NCBI GenBank assembly: GCA_003956705.1
Contig: QZCP01000068.1
Location: 265,022-329,021, forward strand
Source: Brevipalpus yothersi
Lineage: Eukaryota > Arthropoda > Arachnida > Trombidiformes > Tenuipalpidae
Direction of reading: 5' to 3'
Length of the DNA: 64,000 nucleotides
Shown: piece by piece, positions 46,021-57,425 of the stretch
Layout: every line of letters starts with the position of its first letter
Position numbering within the stretch: position 1 is the first letter of the stretch
Position numbers and translations under genes: made by a program
Notes under the pieces: model-generated
What the model was told of the DNA's origin: nothing
Database searches by the model: none
The model's input: only the letters and a program-made list of their open reading frames with translations

Positions 46021-48314
46021 ATGAAGAGTCTTATGAGAGGATCAAGGAGCAAAATGATGTCAGTCGAAATAACGACAATGGATGCTCAGCTTGATTTTGA
46101 TATATTTCACAAGGCAACTGGTAGAGACCTATTCGATCTGGTCGCACGGACTCTTGGACTGAGAGAAACGTGCTTTTTTGGCCTCCAATATGTTGATATT
46201 AAAGGTAAAAATGAGCTCTATTGGTCACTGGTGGTGATGTTCACTTGTTCATCTTGACTTATCATATGATTTTGGTCTCATGATCACTTGTTTTTTTACT
46301 TCTTCTTCTCTTTTGATTAGGGTATATTGCATGGTTAAAATTAGATAAACGAATATGTGATCAAGAAGTCCAGACAACTTACAAAACATGCAATTCAGTG
46401 GAATCTTCATCCAGTTTATCATCATCAAAATCAAAGCAAATACCTCACATGTCATTTCTCTTTCTCGCCAAATTTTTTCCTGAAGATGTTTCCGAGGAAC
46501 TGATACAGGAAATTACTCAACACTTATTTTTTCTACAAGTCAAACAATCAATTCTTAATATGGACATCTACTGTCCACCTGAAGCATCCGTACTGTTAGC
46601 CTCATACGCTGTGCAAGCAAAATATGGAGATTATGATGAGGCAACCTATAAACCAGGAATGCTGGCTGATGCAGAAGATTTGCTACCTCAGCGAGTGATT
46701 GATCAATATCAGATGACTCCCGAGATGTGGGAAGAGAGGATTCGAGTGTGGTATGCGGATCATCGAGGTATGGCTAGAGATGAAGCTGAAATGGAATATC
46801 TCAAGATAGCTCAAGATCTGGATATGTACGGTGTCAATTATTTTCCTATCCATAATAAGAAAGAATCGGAATTATGGCTAGGAGTAACATCCATGGGCCT
46901 CAATATTTACGACAAGGGCAACAAATTGAACCCTCAGATCACATTTCCATGGAGTGAGATTCGAAACATATCCTATGATGACAAAAAATTCACAATCAAG
47001 CCTGTAGATAAGAATGTTGTGCCTTTTCACTTTTACTCATCCAAAACACGAATGAATAAGTTGATATTGGATCTGTGTATAGGTAATCATGATCTTCATA
47101 TGAAACGAAGAAGGCCTGACACAATGGAGATGCAACAGATGAAAGCTCAAGCTAGAGAGGAAAAAATTCGACGACAAGTGGAGCGTTCAAAGTTTATCCG
47201 GGAAAAGCAACTACGAGAAGAGGTGGAAAGAGAAAAACACGAATTACAGCAACGTTTATTCCAAATTCAGGAAGCCTTGAGACGCTCAGAGGAAACTGTT
47301 GAGCTGTTGGCGGAAAAAGCCAGAATAGCTGAGGAAGATTCTCTACTCTTACAACAGAAAGCATCAGAGGCAGAAGCGGAGATGCAGCGAGTCCGGATAA
47401 GTACAATTAAATCTGAAGAAGAGAAGATGCTGATGGAAAGAAAAGCGGCTGATGCTGAGCTTCTAGCCACAACAATGGTTGAAGAAAGTGAACAATTGCG
47501 AAAAGAGCTTCTTCGAGCTAAACTTTCTGAACGTGATGCGAAAGAGAAGTTATCCGAGTTGCTTCGAGTGCCTTCACAGAGCTCTCAACTAAACGGTACC
47601 AATATTTTTATTGGATCGTCGAACGGAAATCTGAATGCACCCAGTCCTACCAACAATGGTGTAAGATCTTCTCAGACATTAACAATTCCCACTAATAGTC
47701 AAGAATCTGTTTTTGTGGCCAATAATCTTGATCACACACCGGTTGACCATAGTAATGGTGGATCATCGATGGTGAATAACCATAGCCTTAAATCATTAAC
47801 GATTAACGAGGCTCCAATCACTGGAGCTCACATCTTTCCTCCCATCATCTTAGCAAATTCTAATTTATCCCCATCATCATCATGTGCATCACCTAAAACA
47901 TCCTCATCATATCCGACTTACTGTAATATTAGTACCATTAATAATGTTAATCCACCAGCAATTGGGGTTCATCAGAGTGTGGAGAGTGTTAACATTCTTG
48001 CGTCTGTTGCAACTCCAGTCCATGGAAATACAACGCCAACTCACTGTGATTTGATAAGTGATACAGATGTGGAAAAATTAGCGCTCGAGATTGAAAAGGA
48101 ACGAATGGAATACCTCAAGAAGAGTAAATATCTTCAAGAACAATTGCGAGACTTAAAATCTGAAATAGAAGTTCTCAAGGTACAAGATCGTCTCACCTCA
48201 ATGGATCGTATACACGAGGCCAATGTTAATCGCGGCGAAAACAAATATTCTACTCTAAGAAGAACTAAATCAGGAACTACTCGAGCTCGAGTAGCTTTCT
48301 TTGAAGATTTATAG
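46021..48314 (+). CDS. Nf2: Merlin (neurofibromin 2 homologue), ERM-family tumour suppressor
   Basis: Cortical scaffold linking membrane proteins to actin and the Hippo pathway. Two exons (46021-46204, 46321-48314) give about 725 residues. The FERM domain occupies about residues 10-330: VEITTMDAQLDF, GLRETCFFGLQY, LAKFFPEDVSEELIQEITQHLFFLQVK, EASVLLASYAVQAKYGDY, YQMTPEMWEERI, FPWSEIRNISYDDKKFTIKP and LCIGNHDL. A charged coiled coil (about 335-450) follows, with the merlin-type QQMKAQAREEK start. A low-complexity Ser/Asn-rich linker comes next, then a C-terminal domain ending SRVAFFEEL-like (RVAFFEDL), which separates merlin from ezrin/moesin. A Ser-rich insertion of about 20 residues sits between FERM lobes F1 and F2. 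No upstream in-frame ATG is present. Confidence 0.95.
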
Positions 48315-48613
48315 CTGCCTTAATCCAATTTCAGTGCCTTCTTTGCCAAATAATGCTTTGAATTTTCTTTCTCAAAGAATTCATGGATCGAGTTGAGATT
48401 CATGGATTCAAAAACGTATCAATTTTTTTAAAGCTCAATAAATTCACGACTGTGCACTCTTGACAAAAATAATGTGGATGAAAAGTTGCGAAAAAGGAAA
48501 TTCAACACGAATGAGAAGAAAGTTACACTCGAGATTTCGGTCACTCTCTGTAAGCGAGAGTAAGTTTTAGTTTATTTGTAGACAAGAAGAATAGAATAAA
48601 CTAGTTGGGATAG
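48315..48613. other. Convergent spacer between merlin and RPS12
   Basis: About 300 bases between the two stops, containing AATAAA-type signals for merlin (near 48437). No gene is seen. Confidence 0.5.
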
Positions 48614-49397
48614 TTAGGATGCAGACTGTGTTTTCAAATATTCGTTGAGGACATCATGGGCAGGCGTTTCTGTTCCGTAGTCTTTGACTACAACACATTT
48701 ACATTTGACAACTTTTCTTGCTTTTCCTTCTTTATCAATCTTACACAAACCGGCCCATTCGCCTAATTTTTTACCATCTTCTACTTTAATAAGTGAAATT
48801 TCGTGCTGCTTACACAAGGCTTCAACCAACTTTATGTACATTGGCTCGTCACAATCTGTGGCTAGGACACAAAGAAGAGCTTCTCGCCTAAAAGAAAAAA
48901 GAAAAACATCATCAATTAGTTGCGACATGAACAACTCCAGAGGGTAGAGGACTGAACTGAGATAGAGGCATTCTTCAGTTAAAAGCAACCATCATGGTGA
49001 TCAGAAGAGAGAGCCTGAGATGACTATTGCTATTCATCACTGAATGCCCACTTTTCCAGCAAACATGCCGCAAAGTATAGTCAACAAGCGTAACCATCAC
49101 ACCGAAACTTTATCCACCACACCTCAGATAAATTAATGGGAAGACAAAAATCTTACTTGTCCAAAGCTTGTGCAGCTTCATGTAGACCTCTAGCTAGACC
49201 ATTTCGAATGAGAGATGTCTTGATTACTTGTTGTAAAGCGGAGTGAACATCCATAGTGCCATCAGGTCTGTGTGCGTGTGTGTATGTGTTGTCGTTGTGA
49301 TGAGAGGGATAAAAAGAGAGACAAAAAATCAGTAACTCACGCCAATCATCAGAGACCACAATCAATCCCATTCAACTTACCCTACTTCCACTGCCAT
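48614..49397 (-). CDS. RpS12: 40S ribosomal protein S12 (eS12)
   Basis: Component of the small ribosomal subunit. Three exons: a tiny first exon (ATG at 49397, encoding MAVEVG), about 49155-49268, and 48614-48890. The product starts MAVEVGPDGTMDV and carries ALQQVIKTSLI, GLARGLHEAAQALDK, CDEPMYIKLVEALC, KLGEWAGLCKID and KCVVVKDYG, all diagnostic for eS12. The length, about 138 residues, is normal. It is divergent from SKI8/WDR61 with about 470 bases between start codons. Its second intron hosts a C/D snoRNA (48967-49048), as in vertebrates. Confidence 0.97.
48967..49048 (-). ncRNA. C/D box snoRNA in RPS12 intron 2, SNORD100-like
   Basis: 82 nt. The 5' and 3' ends form a perfect 7-bp terminal stem (GGCATTC with GAATGCC). 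The C box is GTGATGA (49034-49040), the D box CTGA (48975-48978), the D' box CTGA (49001-49004) and the C' box ATGATGG just after it. The antisense element upstream of D' pairs with the conserved 18S rRNA segment GAGGGAGCCUGAGA over 14 bp with one G-U wobble. The fifth nucleotide before D' faces the G that is G436 in human 18S numbering. That is the known target of human SNORD100, which also resides in RPS12. Boxes, stem and guide were read directly; the 18S sequence is from memory of the conserved region. Confidence 0.88.
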
Positions 49398-49867
49398 TTT
49401 GTTAAATTAATTTGATGATCTGATGTGAAAAAACACACTAATTAACTAGTTAACTCGTCAACATTAACAGCAAGTCGGCTTAAATCAAATGTGTTTCAAC
49501 TATCTTGCTTCCGTTTCCGGATTTTACATCATCTTCAGTAGTGTCATCCAGTGTACAAAGTGTGTACAATAGTGTAAACCGCCACAAAAATTGTAAATAT
49601 TTCGATTATTTTGAATGAACTTTTCCAGATTTTTTCATCGAATCGAAAATCTTTCGGATTGATTTTTGTTCGTATTGACAATTAATTTTGGAAGTGTTAA
49701 TTTTATTGTCATAGGTGTGCGAGTGATTGGCACCCGTGTTTTGATCAATTGTTATCTTGTTTTGTGGGTAAAAAACTTGTGCGAAGAATATTGATGATTG
49801 GAGAGTTGTCTTTATGAAAAGTGATTGTTTATTTATGTTTTAGAACATTTTTTTTCCATCCGATAAA
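49398..49867. promoter_or_regulatory. Bidirectional intergenic region, RPS12 / SKI8
   Basis: Head-to-head interval of 470 bases between two housekeeping genes, presumably carrying both promoters. I see no definite element beyond AT-richness. Confidence 0.4.
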
Positions 49868-50927
49868 ATGGTATCAAATCAATTTAGTCTTGTTCACAAA
49901 GAGGAACAGGCTCATGATAATTCGGTGTGGAGCTTAGCTGTTGGTAAGGGTGAAAAAGATACCGATTGTATAATAACCGGTAGTCTCGATGATACTGTCA
50001 AAGCTTGGCAATGGTATGTTGATTCGCTCTTTCAATGCTTTTAATTTAGAAATATTATTAATGTTCTTCATTCCATTTGTTTACAGGTCTGATGATGGTT
50101 TAAGTTTGAGATATATTTTCGAAGGGCATGCTTTAGGAGTTGTGTCGGTTGACATTAACAAAGAAGGAAACTTGACTGCATCAAGCTCTCTCGACAGTCA
50201 TATAAGATTATGGGATCTTGGTTCAGGTGAACAAGCTCAAAACATTGACGCTGGACCTGTCGATGCATGGCAAATTTGCTTTTCACCTGATGCCAAATTA
50301 ATTGCCACTGCTAGTAACCGGATGAACAATAGCAAAATAAATCTCTACTCTAGTGAAACTGGTAAACTCGATCACCATATTGACACTGGGGGTAAATTTA
50401 CTCTCGCTTTGGATTGGAGTCCAGACGGTCAGCACATAGTCACTGGTGCTATCGATGGTATTATCAGAGTTTTCGATGTGACAACTGGTTCTTGTAAAAT
50501 AACTTATGAAGGTCACGCTATGCCAGTTAGATCCGTCGCTTTTTCACACAATAGCAGGTACATAGCCACTGCCTCTGATGATTGCTACATCAGAATTTTC
50601 GATATGGATCGCGATAAATGTACTGATCCAATATATACCTTGGGTGGACATGGTTCTTGGGTTCTTGGCGTAACTTTCGCTCCTGATGACAAGAGTTTTG
50701 CCTCTTGGTAAGTTGATCCTTTCTCAAATACTCCAATTTCTGACGAACGCTTTTTCCACTCTAGCTCCGCAGACAAGACTGTTAAATTATGGGAATTTGG
50801 TGTGAAAGACACCTTTCATACTTTTAAAGAACATAGAGATCAAGTTTGTAGTTGTAAATTCAATCCGGAAGGTAATAGATTGATATCTGTTGGTGATGAT
50901 CACATGATTTGTATCTATTCCGTTTAA
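49868..50927 (+). CDS. Wdr61: SKI8/WDR61 WD-repeat protein
   Basis: WD40 beta-propeller subunit of the SKI complex (3'-5' cytoplasmic mRNA decay with the exosome) and, in animals, of the PAF1 complex. Three exons (49868-50013, 50087-50707, 50765-50927) give about 309 residues, matching the usual ~305. The start is MVSNQFSLVHKEEQAHDNSVWSLAVG. Repeated GH...WD units are clear: IITGSLDDTVKAW, ASSSLDSHIRLWD, IVTGAIDGIIRVFD, IATASDDCYIRIFD, SADKTVKLWE and the closing SVGDDHMICIYSV. Both introns split a codon after TG. Confidence 0.95.
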
Positions 50928-51235
50928 AGACTAATTTTTTCACTTCTGTGACCATACGTGGAAATTTCTCATCGAAATCATCTCTTAACTATTTTTATCT
51001 CGGTTAAATGTATATGTTCCCACCATCCTCATTAGTAAAAAGAATTATCAATGAATCGCTTAAACACTCACATCTAAAGAAGAATCATTGCCTTGACTAT
51101 GAGTAATTCGATCTTTCAAATATGGTGTGAACTTGATCATCAATTCTTCAGCAAGGCTTCTCAGATATTGCTAATTTTCCAAGTTTTGATCAACCTTAGT
51201 GCCATTTTACATGAATCAGATCAGTATCAGTCGGC
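50928..51235. other. Short spacer between SKI8 and serine protease homologue
   Basis: About 300 bases, same-strand neighbours. No gene or clear element is seen. Confidence 0.4.
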
Positions 51236-54200
51236 ATGATAGTGGTGAACAGACGGTTTGCCATCACTTCATTGCTAATCATCATTATGGTCTTTGTCGT
51301 TTCATTTTTCTCCATCTTCAAAGATTCCATCGATAAACATAGTGAGCTAAACACAAGTGAGTTTGTTCATTCTTCCATCAACTAAACTGGGTACTGATCT
51401 AGAGGGACCCCGAAAATTTTAAATATATTCCACTCATTAATTTCGCTTGTCTCTAAAACGTTAGTTTGATTGTTGAAGAAAATTTGAGAACACATTTCTC
51501 TGACAAGTCTGCAGAAAAATATTTTCTCTCTATAAATGAAAATCCATTATTTTTCACCTTAGTTCCCAGACCAAAAAATGAAAGGAGAAAAGAACAAAAC
51601 GAGACTTTGAGAGGAGAACACATAGGGATAGAGATTCATCAGAATTTCACGACCAAAATCATTCACTTCTTACGGGAATCATCTGAAAAATCATCGATCA
51701 AGAATATCTTCTATTCAAGTTCTAGGAATATTGCAAAGTTTTGTAGTTCGACTGGGAATATTTTCTGGAGAACTATCAAGTTCATCGGGTATGATGAGGA
51801 AAATAGAGTGAATCTATCCATTCTTCGATTTCGAGATGCTAAAAGAGTGATTAGATTTCTGAATTCTCTCATACTGTGCTCAATATCTCTCGCGAATGGT
51901 CGAGATCTTCATCAAACTTCGAACTTCAGGTTGCTCAACATTCTTGATCATATCTTCGTCCATGGAGGCCTTGGAATAAAACAAACAAAAGGAAAGAAGA
52001 AAGCTATCATTCAATTCATGCAAAGAAGCTATTTCAACTATATCCAAGGCTCAAGAAACAAATGTTTAAAGCTAGGAATTCGAAAAGGATTTCTCAAAAT
52101 TCTGCACAAATCTTACAAGGAGAACAATATAAAAAGCTTCAGAAAAATATTTGATACTATTAGAAGAATGGAGAACGAGATCATTTGCAGTGATTTTCAG
52201 ACTTTAGATAAGGTTTTTCATCTAATCGTCTCAATGCAGTTTTTGTTTGACTCATATTCCAGTAAGACTGAAGACTTTCTCCACAAATTTGAACCTACTC
52301 CAAGTCCTCCAAAGATTGACATTCAGATTTTTACCATCTCTGTTGACCCAAAGCTCTCGCCTGACAGCACTCAGATTTTTCTCTATCTAGGGACCAATGA
52401 CACTCTTTCCCATTGGTATGCTGAGCCTGAAGCAACTCATTTGCATCAAAAAACTGCATTCTTGCAATTTGCTCCGCCAAAATTTTTATCCGTGATGCTT
52501 CGTCAGTTGAGAAGTCCTAAAAGCAGCAAGAGAACTTCTCCGAAATTGAGTTTTACCACTGAATCTCACCCAAACCCTTACAAACGATCTGCTTCTCTAT
52601 CATCTTCGAAGTACCTTCGACAGAAAAAGAACGATACTACAGTATCACAAGATTTCATCACAAAGACTTCTCCACTAAAGGTAGATGTGACTGAGGTATT
52701 TTGTGAGAATTTCATACAACTGATTCAATAACTGTTTTTTGAATGTAACTCTCTAGCCAGTTGACAATCAATCGACAAGCACGAAGAGTTCTTCAGAGAT
52801 CAACTACTCACCAACGGAGAACATGACTCCATCACCCAAACCGAGACATGGTACAACAAAAAAAGTGAAACAAACTCGTCGAACTAGTAAGACATATGCT
52901 CAGAGAGATAATCAAACTGAAAATTCGATTCAAGACCATGTACTCTCCACCAGAGCATATTCACATCGTGAGAATTCATGATCTAATTCAAATATAAATA
53001 GACGAATTTTTTGAAGAACTCCAATTTTTTCTACTTTTTAGCGAAGAATTTGACATCCAAACTTACTAGTGAAGGACCTGGTACTCTCGATTCATCGCCA
53101 ACTGGAAAGCATCCTTCCAGCAGTACCAGCATGGAAAGTAATCCCATAAGTTCGACTCATAAAGCTACAACAACTGAAGTCACTGACTTGACTACAAGAG
53201 CTACTAGTATAGAAAATAATTTTATGAGTCAAAACCATAAGAATACTCCTAGTACCTTTGAAAATGTTGACTTTACGACAAAAATTATGAATTCAGATAT
53301 TATTTCAACGATATCAGTTCACAGAGGTTTTCAAAATAGCAATGATATAGTTGAATCGACTATGAGAACCATCAGCACTGAAAATATTCTTGTGAGTACT
53401 AATCATAGAAGCATTTTGAATACTTCCGAGGTTGTTGACTCGAATATGAAAACAGTCAGTACGGAAAATGTTCCTACGAACTCGAATCATTCAGGTACCA
53501 CAAATATTCCTGAGACTGAATCAACAATGAAAGCTTTTGACTCAAGCCATAAGATGAGAGAACATCTCAGTAAAACGGAAACCAGCACTGATAGCTCTCA
53601 TAGGAGCTCAGAAAAGACCAAATCTCTAAGGAATAGCCAACAAATTTCACCATCAACTGATCAATCTCAAAATCCCAGTAGAACGACAGATATTCCCATC
53701 AAGACTTCTATCGATAGTGAATCGACTGAAAATGATCACGATGCTTCGGAGCATGAGAAGACTACGAAGGCGATCAAACCATTCAATCTTGAAACAGAAG
53801 AAAAAACTAGCACTAGAATTACAACTGAAGAATCTGAACCTCCTCATGTCTTGGAGACCACACCACAACAAGAGACAAGCTCAACAAGCTCGACCGATGA
53901 TCATTTGAACGAAAAGCAAGACGACAGTTCAGGGGCTCATAAAATGGTATCAGTGACTTCACATTCAGATATACGTTCAGATTCACACTCCGATTCTCAT
54001 CAAGATTCTCATCATGAACCAACTCAAATGCCAGTGAGTTCTTATCATCATTCCTATAGTTTGCCAGAAAAATTTTCACTTCTATCATCACCTCGATCTT
54101 TGCTAATTTCTGTATCTCAGTTTCCATCTCATTTTCCATCGCCCTCATCATCACCTCTGTTTGAAACACCATTGCATTTCTCGTCACCATCATCGCTTCA

Positions 54201-55497
54201 CTTTTCGTTGCAATCTTCTTCCTATCCAACGATTTCGTACGTATACTCATTATATTGCAATAATTCCTCTTTCGAGTTGTTTTTTCGATTGATCATAAGC
54301 TGATTTTCCTTTTTCAGGAGGACCACTATCCCACAATTTTCACAGCCTCTATCCGCTCTTACTCCTTTGCCTCCCACCTCCCCTATACTTGCTCCTGCAA
54401 TTTTTACTGTATCATATTCATCTTCTCCTCCTCATTCACTATCACCTCCATCAACATCCCCGTCTTCACTCTTTTATCCACCCTCGCCTCAATCCCATTT
54501 TCTATCCTCATCTATTACTCCCATCTCATCGCTCTCTTCGACTCAATCATCATCTTCACTTCCTTCAATTTTATTTCATCATCCTCCTGAACAGCCGTCG
54601 TTTAACACATCTATCGAAGAGAATCCATGGTTGGTAGCAATTCGAGGGGTTGTTTTTATGGGAGATATCCCTCTGAGCCAAAACGTTGTATTTTTGTGTG
54701 AAGGAAGCATTATAGATCCTCACTGGGTTTTAACGGCAGCCTCTTGTTTCAAATCTCCGTAAGAAAAAAGCTCATGAAAAGTTGATTCATCAGATTGATC
54801 AATTCTTAAACTCTGTTCACATCGGAATTGTAGGATAAAAGATACATCGTATAGAAACATTACCATTTCTGTTGGATCATCGGATTGGAAAGGTCCGCAT
54901 GTCTTGAGCGTCTCCAAAACTATCCACCACGATGACTATTATCATAAATCTGATTCTGATACTGATCAATTCCAAGTTTTCGGTGAGCATAACATCGGAT
55001 TACTTTACACCGAAGGCTCCTTGGTGGCTGAAAACGAGAACGTTCGTGAAATTGAATGGGTGATGGATTCAAGCCATGAACTTCCGAATTATCTGTTCCT
55101 GGCTGGCTGGGCAGATACATCGAACGTTAGTCTTGACGAGGGTATCGTTCCTGTTTCAAGAACTCTGAGAGAAATTCGTATTCATCCCATCTCAGCTGAT
55201 AAATGTACAGAAACTGTCATGAAGATGAACGAGATGTCGAAAGATAAATATATTCCAGTGAATGATAAGTCAAGTATACATGAAATCTGTTCTTTAGACG
55301 AACTTGACAATGGATTGTTCACGGCTTTCGCTGGAGCTCCTTTAGTGGACAAAACTGATCTGAAACATCCGAAACAAGTTGGAATCGCCTCATATAAGTT
55401 AGTTTTTGCCAACAATCATCCTGAAGGTCCGAAGATTTACACTCAAGTATCTCATTTTGGTGATTGGATAAAACGCACAATTGCAGCAAATTCATAG
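51236..55497 (+). CDS. Type II membrane, mucin-like serine protease homologue (inactive triad)
   Basis: Six exons join in phase (51236-51356, 51515-52680 or 52695, 52757-52967, 53042-54236, 54318-54758, 54834-55497) to about 1,265 residues. A short cytoplasmic N-terminus precedes one transmembrane helix (ITSLLIIIMVFVVSFFSIF), so the bulk is probably extracellular. Exon 2 encodes a roughly 390-residue region I do not recognise. Exons 3-5 are Ser/Thr/Pro/His-rich (TTEST..., PPSPSSS...), like a mucin stalk. The C-terminal domain is trypsin-like (S1): NPWLVAI, CEGSIIDPHWVLTAASC, HNIGLLYT, FAGAPLV, PKIYTQVSHFGDWI. All triad positions are changed: His to Ser (AASC), Asp to Asn (HNIGLL), and Ser to Ala (the GDSGGP region is FAGAP). 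It should act as a non-catalytic clip/SPH-type receptor or scaffold. The exon 1 assignment is the least certain part. Confidence 0.82.
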
Positions 55498-55705
55498 ACT
55501 TCTCACAAATGCTCATGATCAATAACTGATTTTGTGTCCTCTGTTGCGAAAGCATATAAAAAGATTCTTCGAAATCAATGATTTCCAGCACCTATCTTAT
55601 CGTGAATTTTTATCGAAAGTATAAAAATAAAAATGAATTTACCAAGATTTTCAAATATTTTCTCATTTTCTAACATTGAGTGACAAAAAACTGGCCAAAA
55701 TACAA

Positions 55706-56848
55706 TTATTCATTGATCTCTTGAGGGACTTTCTTTCCATAAAAGCTAGACCAAGAGACTGGCGGCTTCCATTCAATCCGTTTTTCTGGACTTGATGAAC
55801 CCTGTTCAACGAAACCAATGTATGAATTTTATCTATGAATAAGTTAATCAAAAAAGAAGAAATATGACCTACCTCTGAAAGATTTAAGTAGGCATCAAGT
55901 TTGTTAACCATGGCGTAAGCTTCAGGTAAATTATCACCCTCCGAGCAGAAGAGAATGATAAAAAGGGCATTCATTCCTCTAGATTCCCTATAATAAAAAT
56001 AGAAAGTTCATAGAAAATAGCCATTTGACTTAATCGAGACTTACCATTCTTTGTAGAATAATCGTGCATAACCAGCTCCAGCAAAATCTAATCCATTGAT
56101 ACCTCTCGAAGTGACAAAAATATCAGACGAAAGCTTTGTTATCCCAGTTTTGGCGATAAAGTTTTCCACCAATTCTTCTTGACACAACGAAGTAGTCAAG
56201 AATCTGAAGAGTGTACGATCACGAATCGCTGGATTGAGAAATGGTCTCAATCCTGAGGTGAGTGTTAGAATAGTCTTGAATTGGCAAGCTTGAATCCAAT
56301 CAGTGAACTCTTTGATGAATAATTTACGTCGTTCCTAGGCGATCAAATAAAATGTCAAATTAAAATGATCATTCTCAAATTAGCCTCGTCATACCTTGTA
56401 AGGAGGAGCTCTTATTTGAATGACAACCAAATTTTTCTCGAGAATCTCATAAACTAGAAAATTGCAATGTAATAAGAAAAAAGCATTAAACTCGATCATA
56501 ATTTTTGCGCGGTTAACATACCTTCACAAGTTGTCGTTAGATTAGGATCATCATGATTAAATGCATTTGGACCGGCAACACTTTGCAAAGATCTGGAATG
56601 AATTCTGCCAACCAATTGACACTTTTTCTGGTGTAACATGGTCGATATGAGTAGATCCACACCAAGTTGTCCAACATTTCCGATGGCAATGCATGGCTGA
56701 GAGGAGATAAAAATTAGCGAAATTATATACTTCAGTTTGAAAGTGATTTTATCAATAAGAACGAAATTTCACTTACCATCACCAAAGTGTAATCTTTCCA
56801 AACCTTACGCTTCGAATCAATTGGATTGTAGAAATTGACACTCTTCAT
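55706..56848 (-). CDS. PSMG2: Proteasome assembly chaperone 2 (PSMG2/PAC2)
   Basis: Cytosolic chaperone that pairs with PSMG1 to nucleate the 20S proteasome alpha ring. Multi-exon gene with the ATG at 56848. The start MKSVNFYNPIDSKRKVWKDYTLVMPCIAIGN contains the family's opening block (TLLMPAVSVGNVGQLAMDLII in human corresponds to TLVMPCIAIGNVGQLGVDLL here). Further matches are VVIQIRAPPYKERRKLFIKEF, LTSGLRP, FILFCSEGDNLPEA-type (ILFCSEGDNLPEAYAMV) and the C-terminal W..P.SW...YG...P pattern. Exons at about 56772-56848, 56520-56700, 56400-56455, 56043-56335, 55870-55990 and 55706-55805. It is divergent from the small 65-residue gene with about 220 bases between starts. Confidence 0.9.
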
Positions 56849-57070
56849 TTTGCCTGAATACAATAAATCACAAGTTTTAGTTAAGAAAAATCAGTTACAA
56901 TCAGTCATCTAATCAACTTGTGTGCCTAAAGAAAAGCTGATTCATTGGACATTGTTTACATCTCAGCTCATGCTCGAGATGCTCATCATCAAGCGGGCAA
57001 GTTTCGATGTTTTGGATTGTTTATGTTTTGATTTTTTGTGTGTCTCTTTAATTGTTTGCCCGATTGATTG

Positions 57071-57359
57071 ATGGATCGTGGATCAAATTGTAAAGTTAAT
57101 GGTAAATCAAATGAAAACACCAGTACCAGTGGTAAGAGTAGCGAGAAAGAATCATTACCAGAGACATTCTCACCGGGATTACTTTTGGAAGAGATTTTGA
57201 ATGAGAAAAAATTGGTAAGTAAAATGTTTTGATTTTTTTCCCCTCATTTTATGGAATGATCAATTTAATTGATGGATTGTTTGGTTTTATTTTCTCTTTG
57301 GATAGTCATTATTTCGTTCACCTGAGGTCATCAATAAGCTAAAATCTTTGAAAAAGTAG
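57071..57359 (+). CDS. Unrecognised 65-residue protein
   Basis: Two exons (57071-57214 and 57306-57359) with canonical GTAAGT donor and TAG acceptor give 65 residues. A polar Ser/Asn/Lys-rich N-terminal half (MDRGSNCKVNGKSNEN...) is followed by a probably helical segment (GLLLEEILNEKKLSLFRSP) and a basic end (KLKSLKK). The in-frame splicing across a 91-base intron argues that it is real. Its stop lies 66 bases before the PRPF31 start codon on the same strand, so the two may share a transcript or have a very compact promoter. I do not recognise a homologue. Confidence 0.7.
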
Positions 57360-57425
57360 TCCAATTGGGTTGTTTTGCAAGTGTTTGGGTGAAGCGGTTG
57401 CTTCACAAAAATCTATCCAATTACA

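Noticed and set aside
49269..49381. Possible C/D snoRNA in RPS12 intron 1
   Set aside because: TGATGA and CTGA are only about 15 bases apart, too close to enclose a guide, and there is no stem.
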